NCBI GenBank assembly: GCA_007570945.1
Contig: RKSH01000050.1
Location: forward strand, 1-8,887
Length of the DNA: 8,887 bases
Direction: 5' to 3'
Source: Gammaproteobacteria bacterium
Lineage (GTDB): Bacteria; Pseudomonadota; Gammaproteobacteria; Arenicellales; Spongiicolonaceae
Both the position numbers and the translations under genes were made by a program. Shown here in pieces: positions 1 to 5,634 of this stretch. The notes below the pieces were generated by a model. That model was not told the origin of the DNA. It made no database searches and saw nothing but the letters and a program-made list of their open reading frames with translations. Position 1 is the stretch's first letter. The number at the start of each line of letters is the position of its first letter.

Positions 1-205
1 AGGGGCGGTGGTGAAGTCGGGGCGCCGCCGGGGGTATGGCGATGGCGCCGGGGCGTTGGCGGCGCGGTGATGGGAACAGCAGAGCCTGGTCGCACCCGGC
101 GCAGACTTGCATGCCGCGCCGCACCGGAAATGAAACCCCGCCGCAAAAATCGCACGGCGCGAACAAGGGCGCGCCGGTGGCGGTGTTGTTCTCAGGCGCG
201 GTCAC
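1..205 (-). CDS. Zinc-ribbon protein, partial (3' end outside window)
   Basis: An open minus-strand frame with no stop from 244 to the window edge. It encodes CDFCGG, then 11 residues, then VCAGC: two CxxC pairs typical of a small zinc ribbon (cysteine codons at about 152-154, 143-145, 101-103 and 92-94). The stretch after the ribbon is rich in Pro, Arg and Ala. No ATG is available near the 5' end. GTG codons at 203-205, 227-229 and 230-232 are possible starts, and I used 205 only as a provisional choice. The segment before the ribbon reads APENNTAT, a repeat of the end of the preceding frame (192-476). This suggests the two frames are halves of one gene separated by a one-base shift near 210-212. 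Zinc binding is inferred from the cysteine pattern; partner and function are unknown. The family is not recognised. Confidence 0.5.
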   Translation of the reverse strand, partial: MTAPENNTATGAPLFAPCDFCGGVSFPVRRGMQVCAGCDQALLFPSPRRQRPGAIAIPPAAPRLHHRP

Positions 206-224
206 GGTCTTTGTTCTCAGGTGC
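176..224 (-). repeat. Imperfect 25/24-bp tandem repeat at a reading-frame break
   Basis: Read on the minus strand, unit 1 spans 224-200 (25 nt) and unit 2 spans 199-176 (24 nt). Both contain CCTGAGAACAA followed by a purine/C-rich ACCG..ACC tail. With a one-base gap they match at most positions. In codons, the units give APENK(T)VT and APENNTAT, so a 24-nt period fits an octapeptide repeat. The extra A in unit 1 (AAA at 210-212) shifts the frame and leads to the stop at 192-194. Confidence 0.7.
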
Positions 225-476
225 GCCACCACCGGCGCCGCCGCTCAGCAGGCGATGGCGGTATGCCGGAGTGTCCGGCAGGTGGTCACGCCATGCATTA
301 GGGTCGCCGGATTCCTCGGCGCTGCAACGCGCCTCGTAAAAGTCATGCCAGCGGTCCGGAGTGCCTTCGGCTGCGGCATCGGCGCGCGCCTGCATCTCAG
401 CGCGCTGCCGGGCGTCACTGTGGTGGCTTTTTCTGCTCGCGCCGTGCTGCAGGAAATTTTGATTCGTTTTAACCAT
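192..476 (-). CDS. Hypothetical hydrophilic protein, probably N-terminal half of the zinc-ribbon gene
   Basis: A 94-residue frame from ATG 476, beginning MVKTNQNFLQ. An in-frame ATG at 519-521 would add 15 residues but lies inside a possible extended -10 box (TGG-TATGAA, 517-525), so I prefer 476. The middle section (DRWHDFYEARCSAEE...AWRDHLPDTPAYRHRLL) has mixed, protein-like composition and GC-rich third positions, which suggests real coding sequence. There are no membrane segments or known motifs. The last part, Gly-rich then APENKDRDRA and a stop at 192-194, looks like a frameshifted tail. Skipping one A of the AAA at 210-212 would read APENKTVTAPENNTAT and continue into the zinc ribbon. 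The frame sits 47 nt (48 counting to its upstream ATG boundary) to 92 nt downstream of the PLP enzyme on the same strand, so co-transcription is possible. No homologue is recognised. Confidence 0.45.
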   Translation of the reverse strand: MVKTNQNFLQHGASRKSHHSDARQRAEMQARADAAAEGTPDRWHDFYEARCSAEESGDPNAWRDHLPDTPAYRHRLLSGGAGGGAPENKDRDRA

Positions 477-568
477 GGTTATATTGGCCGGGATGTTTGG
501 TGGTCGGGAGAGGAAATTCATACCATAAATCGGATGACCGAATCAAGTTCCCGGACATCGGGTTTGGC

Positions 569-1753
569 TCAATCTTTCAGCGCCTCTTCCAACGCCGAAA
601 TAAACCCCTCCACCTCCCCCTCGGTGTTGTAGTAATGCACCGAAGCCCGCGCCACATCGCCCAGGCCGCGGTTGGCGTAGGACCATGGCGTCCCCCACCG
701 GTGCACCACGGAAATATTAATCGCCCGCCTGCCGAGCGACTCTTTAATCACGCCCGGGGATTTTTGTTCGGCGGTGAAAGTGACGATGCCGCATTGTTCC
801 ATGCCCTGGTCGGTGACGGTGACGCCGTCCATTTTTGCAAGTTCACCGCGCAACTGTGCCGCGAGCTTGTAGACGCGGTCGCGGATTGCGCCGAGGCCCC
901 AGCCGAGGGCGTATTCCATCGCCGCGCCGAGGGCCGCCTTGCCGGCGAGGTTTTGTTCCCAGTTCTCAAAACGCCGGGCGCCGGGCAACGGTTGGTAACC
1001 GCCGCCGTCCACAAGTTGCGCGGCGTGGGTGTCGAGGAAAGGCGGTTCCAGTTGTTCGGCGAATTCGCGGCGCGCGTACAAAAAACCGGTGCCGCGCGGG
1101 CCGCGCAAATATTTGCGGCCGGTGCCGCTCAGCGCATCGCAACCGATGGCCCGCACATCCAGCGGCATCTGCCCGGCGCCCTGGCATGAGTCGAGCAGAA
1201 ACGGCACGCCGGCCGCGCGGGCGATTTTTCCCACTTCCGCCGCCGGGTTCACCAGGCCGCCGCCGGTGGGGATGTGGCTGAGGGAAATTAATTTCACCCG
1301 CTCGTCCACCAGATTGGCGAGGGCGGCGGTGTCGATGCGGCCGTGTCGGTCGTCCGGCACCACCACAACCTCGGCGCCGTCGCGGCGCGCGCGTTGGCGG
1401 TATGCGATTACGTTGCTGCCGTATTCCGAGACGGTGGTCAGAATACGGTCGCCCGGTTTTATCGGCACGGCGTAAAAAACCATGTCCCACGCCCGCGTCG
1501 CATTTTCCATGAACGCAATCTCTCCGGTGTCGCAATTAAAGAGCCGCGCCGCCTGCCGGTAAAAATTATCCAGCGCCGCGGCCTCGCGCTCGGCCGTTTC
1601 ATAGCCGCCGAAATTTTCCTCCGCGCGCAGGTATTCATGCAGTGTGGCACTCACCGCCAGCGGCATCAGCGACGCGCCGGCGTTGTTGAAGTGCAGCAGA
1701 TTTTCCGCCGCCGGCGTGTCGGCGCGCGCCCGGGCGATGTCAAGGGAAGCCAT
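569..1753 (-). CDS. Class V aminotransferase-fold PLP enzyme (isopenicillin N epimerase/EgtE-like)
   Basis: A 394-residue cytosolic PLP-dependent enzyme of the class V (cysteine desulfurase-like) superfamily. The N-terminal LHFNNAGASLMP (20-31) is the substrate-entry strand. SEYGSN (109-114) places Tyr111 where desulfurases have the ring-stacking His. LLDSCQGAGQ (186-195) supplies the pyridine-nitrogen Asp188 and Gln191. SGTGRKYLRGPRGTGF (209-224) carries the Schiff-base Lys214. Arg369 in ARASVHYYNT (368-377) probably binds the substrate carboxylate. The loop that holds the catalytic Cys of SufS-type desulfurases reads VVHRWGTPWSY (349-359), with no Cys. It is therefore probably a C-S lyase, epimerase or other class V member rather than a sulfur donor for Fe-S clusters. 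Length is normal. The start is ATG 1753, with no Shine-Dalgarno; a TACAAT box lies six bases upstream. Exact substrate cannot be told from sequence. Possible downstream partners are the 192-476 frame and the zinc-ribbon frame. Confidence 0.88.
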   Translation of the reverse strand: MASLDIARARADTPAAENLLHFNNAGASLMPLAVSATLHEYLRAEENFGGYETAEREAAALDNFYRQAARLFNCDTGEIAFMENATRAWDMVFYAVPIKPGDRILTTVSEYGSNVIAYRQRARRDGAEVVVVPDDRHGRIDTAALANLVDERVKLISLSHIPTGGGLVNPAAEVGKIARAAGVPFLLDSCQGAGQMPLDVRAIGCDALSGTGRKYLRGPRGTGFLYARREFAEQLEPPFLDTHAAQLVDGGGYQPLPGARRFENWEQNLAGKAALGAAMEYALGWGLGAIRDRVYKLAAQLRGELAKMDGVTVTDQGMEQCGIVTFTAEQKSPGVIKESLGRRAINISVVHRWGTPWSYANRGLGDVARASVHYYNTEGEVEGFISALEEALKD

Positions 1754-1759
1754 GTGTCC

Positions 1760-1765
1760 ATTGTA
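1760..1765 (-). promoter_or_regulatory. Putative -10 box of the PLP enzyme gene, with upstream A-tract
   Basis: TACAAT on the minus strand (5 of 6 to TATAAT), separated from ATG 1753 by GGACAC only, so transcription would start at about the A of the ATG. The -35 position (about 1783-1788, GTGCCC) is poor. An A8 tract (1802-1809) lies where an UP element would sit. This is inferred from pattern only. Confidence 0.4.
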
Positions 1766-1779
1766 TGAAAAACGCCGCC

Positions 1780-1809
1780 GCCGGGCACCGCCGCCGGCAA
1801 ATTTTTTTT
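1780..1809 (+). terminator. Possible hairpin plus T8 tract in divergent intergenic region
   Basis: GCCGG (1780-1784) and CCGGC (1794-1798) can pair around a 9-nt loop and are followed by AAA and eight T. This resembles a small intrinsic terminator on the plus strand. It lies upstream of mltD and antisense to the PLP gene leader, so it could stop stray plus-strand transcription. The stem is short, and the T tract may instead act as the UP-element A-tract for the opposite strand. Confidence 0.25.
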
Positions 1810-1906
1810 CCGCCGTCCCGCAAGCCCCGCGCCGCCATCGCTAATTTTCTTTACATATCAACAACTTGCCAGACCATCACCGCCCGCCCCATTTTCCGCC
1901 ACAGAT

Positions 1907-1936
1907 TTGACACAACCGCGCCATTATCGGTAAACT
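1907..1936 (+). promoter_or_regulatory. Putative sigma-70 promoter of mltD
   Basis: A perfect -35 TTGACA (1907-1912), an 18-bp spacer and TAAACT (1931-1936, 4 of 6 to the -10 consensus). The predicted start near 1943 leaves a leader of only about five bases before ATG 1948. There is no Shine-Dalgarno in CCGCCCCCGTT before the start. Confidence 0.5.
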
Positions 1937-1947
1937 CCGCCCCCGTT

Positions 1948-3423
1948 ATGCGCCGCCGCTTCCTTTTTCCGTTGCTGCCGCCGCTCCTTGCGCTTGCGCT
2001 GGGTGGTTGCGCGATAGTGGACGGCAAACTGGTTTTTCAGCCGCCGAAGCCGGGCGGCAAGGCGGCAACAGCGCCGGCGGAGGCAAAGGCGGCGCCGCAA
2101 AAACCCGCCAAGCGCCACAACGAAGGCATCGCCGGCAGCGCCCCGGCGATTGCCGTCAAAACCGTTAAACCGCCCCACATCGCGCGCAAAAAACCCGCCG
2201 CTCCCCGCATCCCCGGGCCCAAGCCCGAACCCTCACCGCCGGTCTACACCGATGTTTGGGAGCGCATCCGCGCCGGTTTCGCCATGCCGGATTTGGACAA
2301 CAAAAGCGTCCGCGCGCATGAGAAGTGGTATTCGTCGCGCCAGCAGTACCTGTTGCGCGTCGCCAAGCGCGCGCGGCGTTATATGCCGTACATCGTGGAG
2401 GAGATCGACCGCCGCGGCCTGCCCATGGAACTCGCGCTGTTGCCGGTGGTGGAGAGCGCCTACAATCCGCACGCCTATTCTTTCGCCCACGCCTCCGGCC
2501 TGTGGCAGTTCATCCGCCCCACCGGCCTGCATTACGGTTTAAAGCAGAACTGGTGGTATGACGGCCGCCGCGACGTCAAGATGGCCACCAAGGGCGCGCT
2601 GGACTACCTGGAGTTTCTCCATGAAAAATTTGACGGCGACTGGTTCCACGCGCTGGCCGCCTATAACGCCGGTGAGGGCGGCATTGCCCGCGCCATCCGC
2701 CGCAACAAAAAGAAAGGCCTGTCGCACGAATTCCACCGCCTTAAACTGCAAGACGAAACCCGCCATTACGTCCCCAAACTCATCGCCATGCGAGCCATTG
2801 TGGCCGACCCGGCCGGGCATGGCGTGGTCCTGCCGCCCATCGCCAACAAACCGTACTTCGCCACGTTGCCCACCGGCGGCCAACTGGACCTGCTGGTTTT
2901 TGCCGAGCGCTCCGGCATCGCGGTGGACGAAATCCAGAAGTTGAATCCGGCTTTCCGCCGCTGGGCCACCGACCCGGAAGGTCCGCACGAGATTTTGGTG
3001 CCGGTGGAATACGCCGCCCAGGCGCGCCACGCCCTCGCCACCCTGGACCCGGCCAAACGCATGCGCACCCGCCTGCACCACATTGAGGCCGGTGAAAGTT
3101 TAAGCGTGATTGCCCACCGCTACGGCGTCACCACCCAGGCCCTGCGCGACGCCAACCAACTGAGCGGCGACCTCATCCGCGCCGGCCACCGCCTGGTCGT
3201 CCCCTTGTCCAGCGGCCGCATCATCCGCGCCGCCGCCTACCGCGCGCAAACCGTCGCCCACAGCGGCAGCGGCAGCATCCATGTACACACCGTCCGCAAC
3301 GGCGACACCCTGTGGGACATCGCGCGCAAATACGGCACCAATGTGGCCAAGTTGCGCAGTTGGAACTCCATCCACAACGTGCGCCTGCTGAAGCCGGGGC
3401 AGAAGATTAAAGTCTACCGCTGA
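1948..3423 (+). CDS. mltD: Membrane-bound lytic murein transglycosylase D (lipoprotein, two LysM domains)
   Basis: A 491-residue enzyme that cleaves the MurNAc-GlcNAc bond of peptidoglycan to give 1,6-anhydro-muropeptides, probably anchored in the outer membrane. The start at 1948 gives a lipoprotein signal peptide: MRRR, a Leu/Pro-rich core and the lipobox ALGGC with Cys21. The next residue is Ala, not Asp, consistent with outer-membrane sorting. The frame is open back to 1765, but those extra residues would bury the signal. A Lys/Pro/Ala linker (about 31-98) precedes the SLT domain (about 125-290). That domain shows PVVESAYNP with catalytic Glu169, GLWQFIRPTG (184-193) and AAYNAGEGGI (237-246). 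A middle MltD-type region (about 300-355) leads to LysM 1 (about 376-420) and LysM 2 (about 446-490, HTVRNGDTLWDIA...LKPGQKIKV), which bind glycan chains. It is transcribed alone, divergent from the PLP enzyme and convergent with the VOC gene. Confidence 0.95.
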   Translation: MRRRFLFPLLPPLLALALGGCAIVDGKLVFQPPKPGGKAATAPAEAKAAPQKPAKRHNEGIAGSAPAIAVKTVKPPHIARKKPAAPRIPGPKPEPSPPVYTDVWERIRAGFAMPDLDNKSVRAHEKWYSSRQQYLLRVAKRARRYMPYIVEEIDRRGLPMELALLPVVESAYNPHAYSFAHASGLWQFIRPTGLHYGLKQNWWYDGRRDVKMATKGALDYLEFLHEKFDGDWFHALAAYNAGEGGIARAIRRNKKKGLSHEFHRLKLQDETRHYVPKLIAMRAIVADPAGHGVVLPPIANKPYFATLPTGGQLDLLVFAERSGIAVDEIQKLNPAFRRWATDPEGPHEILVPVEYAAQARHALATLDPAKRMRTRLHHIEAGESLSVIAHRYGVTTQALRDANQLSGDLIRAGHRLVVPLSSGRIIRAAAYRAQTVAHSGSGSIHVHTVRNGDTLWDIARKYGTNVAKLRSWNSIHNVRLLKPGQKIKVYR

Positions 3424-3428
3424 GCGCG

Positions 3429-3554
3429 GTGGAACCGCCATTTCCGGAGGTGCAACCACCATTCCGGGCCCTGCAACCACCGTTTTAACCGCTCAGACCG
3501 CCGCTGCCGCGGGTGCAACCACCGTTTTCGCATGTGGAACCGTCATTTTGAGGC
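3429..3554. repeat. Six tandem 21-bp repeats between convergent genes
   Basis: Units start at 3429, 3450, 3471, 3492, 3513 and 3534, exactly 21 bp apart. The core is about GTGSAACCRYCRTT. The fourth unit is degenerate (CTCAGACCGCCGCTG); the other five are clear. Units 2 and 5 contain GGTG-CAAC-CACC, a 4-bp stem with a 4-nt loop. In unit 2 the stem can extend through CCGGA (3444-3448) and TCCGG (3463-3467) with a small bulge. The array fills the gap after the mltD stop, and its last unit covers the final codons and stop of the VOC gene. A role in transcription termination is possible, but there is no strong U-tract. Confidence 0.8.
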
Positions 3555-3977
3555 CACATCCGGCACCCAGACATAACCATCTTCATCAATGATGTGCGCC
3601 TCGCGCAGGCCGTGGGGCTTGTCGGTGGCGGCGGCGAGGACGGTGTAGCCGGCCTTGCGGGCGGCGGCGGTGGCGGCATCGGGGTCGCGGCCGTGGAGGC
3701 GGAGTTCCAGACCGGCGCCGCGGCCCTCGGCGGTGGCGGCGATGCCGTGCATGGGATGGTCAAGGTAGGCATGGTCGGCGTGCAGCATCCATTCCCCGCC
3801 GCAGGCGCGCAGGACGGCGAAGTCGGGATCGCTGTAAACCACTTCGGCGCCCAACACCGCGCGCTGAAACCTGATGGCACGGGCCACATCGCGCACCAAC
3901 AGGTTGAGGCCGAGGCCGCGCAGCGATTTGCCGTATTCGGCGGCCGCCATCCACGGTTCCCCGTCGCGCAGTTTCAT
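3543..3977 (-). CDS. VOC (glyoxalase/bleomycin-resistance) family protein
   Basis: A 144-residue protein with two beta-alpha-beta modules typical of the vicinal oxygen chelate fold. The first runs from GLGLNLLVRDVARAI (21-35) through LGAEVVYSD (42-50) to WMLHADHAYLDHP (63-75). The second runs from GAGLELRL (87-94) to DEDGYVWVP (131-139). Candidate metal or active-site residues are His66, His69, His74 and Glu91; I cannot assign them firmly. Family members include lyases, dioxygenases and antibiotic-binding proteins, so the substrate is unknown. The ATG at 3977 overlaps the glnS stop as ATGA, implying translational coupling as the last gene of the operon. A longer frame back to 4058 is available, but the extra Arg/Pro-rich residues would lie inside glnS and are not family-like. 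The stop is within the last unit of the 21-bp repeat array. Confidence 0.85.
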   Translation of the reverse strand: MKLRDGEPWMAAAEYGKSLRGLGLNLLVRDVARAIRFQRAVLGAEVVYSDPDFAVLRACGGEWMLHADHAYLDHPMHGIAATAEGRGAGLELRLHGRDPDAATAAARKAGYTVLAAATDKPHGLREAHIIDEDGYVWVPDVASK

Positions 3978-5632
3978 TTGTTTTTTCTGGTCTCGCGCAG
4001 GGTGACGGTGCGGTTGAACACCGGCCGGCCGGCGGCGCCGTCCACCGGGTCGGCGCAAAAATATCCCAGGCGCTCAAACTGAAAATGCCCGCCCGGTTTT
4101 GCATTGGCCAGCGACGGTTCCAGCGCGCAGTTTTTCAGCACGCGCAGTGAGTCCGGATTCAGTTCGGCGGTGAAGTCGCGGCCGGCGCCGATTTCGGCGG
4201 CCGGATTGGGCTGCAGGAATAATTTTTCGTACAGTCGCACCTCGGTGCGCACCGCGTGGCGCGCGGAAACCCAGTGCAAAGTGCCTTTAACTTTGCGCCC
4301 GTCCTTGGTTCCGCCGCCGCGCGACTGCGGGTCGTAGGTGCAACGCAACTCGGCGACTTCGCCATCGCCGCCGCGCACCGCTTCGCGGCAAGTGATGTAG
4401 CAGGCGTAGCGCAGGCGCACTTCGCGGCCCGGGGCGAGGCGGTGGAATTTTTTTGCCGGCCGCTCCATGAAATCCTCGCGCTCAATGTAAACCTCGCGGC
4501 AGAACGGTATTTTGCGCGCGCCCATCCCCGGTTTGGCCGGGTGTTCGGGCGCGTCGAATTCCTCGCTTTGCCCCTCCGGATAATTTTCAATCACAACCCT
4601 GAGCGGATTCAGCACCGCCATGCGGCGCGGCGCGGTTGCATCCAAATCTTCGCGGACACAGTTCTCCAGCAGCGACAATTCAATTAAATTGTCGCTGCGG
4701 GTGACGCCGATGCGGCTGCAAAATTCGTTGATGGCGCGGGCGGTGAAGCCGCGCCGCCGCAGGCCTTTGATGGTGGGCATGCGCGGGTCGTCCCAGCCGG
4801 CCACATGGCCGCCGTCCACCAGCCGCGCCAGCAGGCGTTTGGACATCACCGTGTACTCCAGCGACAGGCGTGCAAACTCAATCTGGCGCGGGCGGCACGG
4901 CGCGCTCACATGCGCCAGCACCCAGTCGTACAGCGGCCGGTGGTCCTCAAACTCCAGCGTGCACAGCGAGTGGGTGACGCCCTCCAGCGCGTCGCACAAA
5001 CAGTGGGTGAAGTCGTACAGCGGATAGATGGGCCAGGCGTCGCCGGTGGCGTGGTGGCGCGCGCGGCGGATGCGGTACAGGGTGGGGTCGCGCATGTTGA
5101 TGTTGGGCGAGGCCATGTCAATTTTTGCGCGCAGCACGTGTGCCCCGTCGCTGAATTTGCCGGCGCGCATGGCGGCGAACAGTCGCAGGTTTTCATCCAC
5201 GTCGCGGCGGCGCCAGGGACTGTCGCGGCCGGGCTCAGTGAGGGTGCCGCGGTAGGCGCGGATTTCATCACTGCTAAGGCTGCACACGTAGGCATCGCCG
5301 TTTTTGATTAACTCCACGGCGAATTCGTACAGCCGCTCAAAATAATCCGAGGCGAAAAACAGCCGCTCGCCCCAGTCGCCGCCGAGCCAGCGCACGTCGT
5401 CCTTGATGGAGGCGACAAACTCGGCGTTTTCCCTGCACGGGTTGGTGTCGTCAAAGCGCATGGAGCACGCGCCGCCGTAGTCGCGCGCCAGGCCGAAGTT
5501 AAGGCACACCGATTTGGCGTGGCCGATGTGCAGGTGGCCGTTGGGCTCCGGCGGGAAGCGGGTCACCACCGCGCAGCCGGCATCGCGCGCGCGTTCCTGG
5601 TCGATAATCTTGCGAATGAAATGCGCCGGCAT
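3974..5632 (-). CDS. glnS: Glutaminyl-tRNA synthetase
   Basis: A 552-residue class I synthetase that charges tRNA-Gln with glutamine using ATP. It follows E. coli GlnRS closely from end to end. RFPPEPNGHLHIGHAKS (25-41) contains the HIGH motif (35-38). MRFDDTNP (58-65) binds substrate. RAKIDMASP (168-176), YDFTHC (206-211) and THSLCTLEF (220-228) are characteristic of the GlnRS/GluRS catalytic domain. VMSKR (262-266) is the KMSKS-like loop, followed by WDDPRMPTIKGLRRRG (280-295). The C-terminal beta-barrel anticodon-binding region runs from about 340 to FQFERLGYFC and PVFNRTV near the end. The 2-nt gap from the HAD stop, and the ATGA overlap with the next gene, place it inside the operon. The presence of GlnRS implies that tRNA-Gln is charged directly, at least in part, rather than only through the amidotransferase route. 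There is no Shine-Dalgarno; coupling to upstream translation is likely. Confidence 0.97.
   Translation of the reverse strand: MPAHFIRKIIDQERARDAGCAVVTRFPPEPNGHLHIGHAKSVCLNFGLARDYGGACSMRFDDTNPCRENAEFVASIKDDVRWLGGDWGERLFFASDYFERLYEFAVELIKNGDAYVCSLSSDEIRAYRGTLTEPGRDSPWRRRDVDENLRLFAAMRAGKFSDGAHVLRAKIDMASPNINMRDPTLYRIRRARHHATGDAWPIYPLYDFTHCLCDALEGVTHSLCTLEFEDHRPLYDWVLAHVSAPCRPRQIEFARLSLEYTVMSKRLLARLVDGGHVAGWDDPRMPTIKGLRRRGFTARAINEFCSRIGVTRSDNLIELSLLENCVREDLDATAPRRMAVLNPLRVVIENYPEGQSEEFDAPEHPAKPGMGARKIPFCREVYIEREDFMERPAKKFHRLAPGREVRLRYACYITCREAVRGGDGEVAELRCTYDPQSRGGGTKDGRKVKGTLHWVSARHAVRTEVRLYEKLFLQPNPAAEIGAGRDFTAELNPDSLRVLKNCALEPSLANAKPGGHFQFERLGYFCADPVDGAAGRPVFNRTVTLRETRKNK
4669..4698. repeat. 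Perfect inverted repeat, 12-bp arms and 6-nt loop, inside glnS
   Basis: GCAGCGACAATT (4669-4680) and AATTGTCGCTGC (4687-4698) are exact reverse complements around CAATTA. The site lies in the glnS coding sequence, at about residues 312-322 (SDNLIELSLL region), just after VMSKR and the tRNA-contacting segment. It is AT-rich in its centre, in contrast to its GC-rich surroundings. It would form a stable hairpin in the mRNA or be a dyad site for a protein. No function is known. Confidence 0.75.
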
Positions 5633-5634
5633 GC

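Noticed and set aside
36..632. Plus-strand 198-residue frame at the window start
   Set aside because: It overlaps the zinc-ribbon and hydrophilic frames antisense and runs into the 3' end of the PLP gene; the minus-strand reading has the coherent CxxC pairs.
1104..1117. 14-bp perfect palindrome CGCAAATATTTGCG in the PLP gene
   Set aside because: It encodes the conserved RKYLR at the active-site lysine, so the codons themselves explain it; short enough for chance.
497..1189. Plus-strand 230-residue frame
   Set aside because: Antisense to the PLP enzyme, whose motifs are intact; a high-GC shadow.
1765..1947. Upstream extension of mltD to ATG 1765
   Set aside because: It would put 61 residues before a clear lipoprotein signal peptide and pass through the promoter region.
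2539..3081. Minus-strand 180-residue frame
   Set aside because: Antisense to the SLT and middle regions of mltD; no motif or plausible start context.
3416..3430. ACCGC...GCGGT hairpin across the mltD stop
   Set aside because: Only five base pairs and no T tract; not convincing as a terminator.
3424..3554. CRISPR-like array
   Set aside because: Contiguous 21-bp units without unique spacers and no cas genes; a plain tandem repeat.
3978..4058. Upstream extension of the VOC gene
   Set aside because: The added Arg/Pro-rich residues lie within glnS; the ATGA overlap at 3977 is the natural start.
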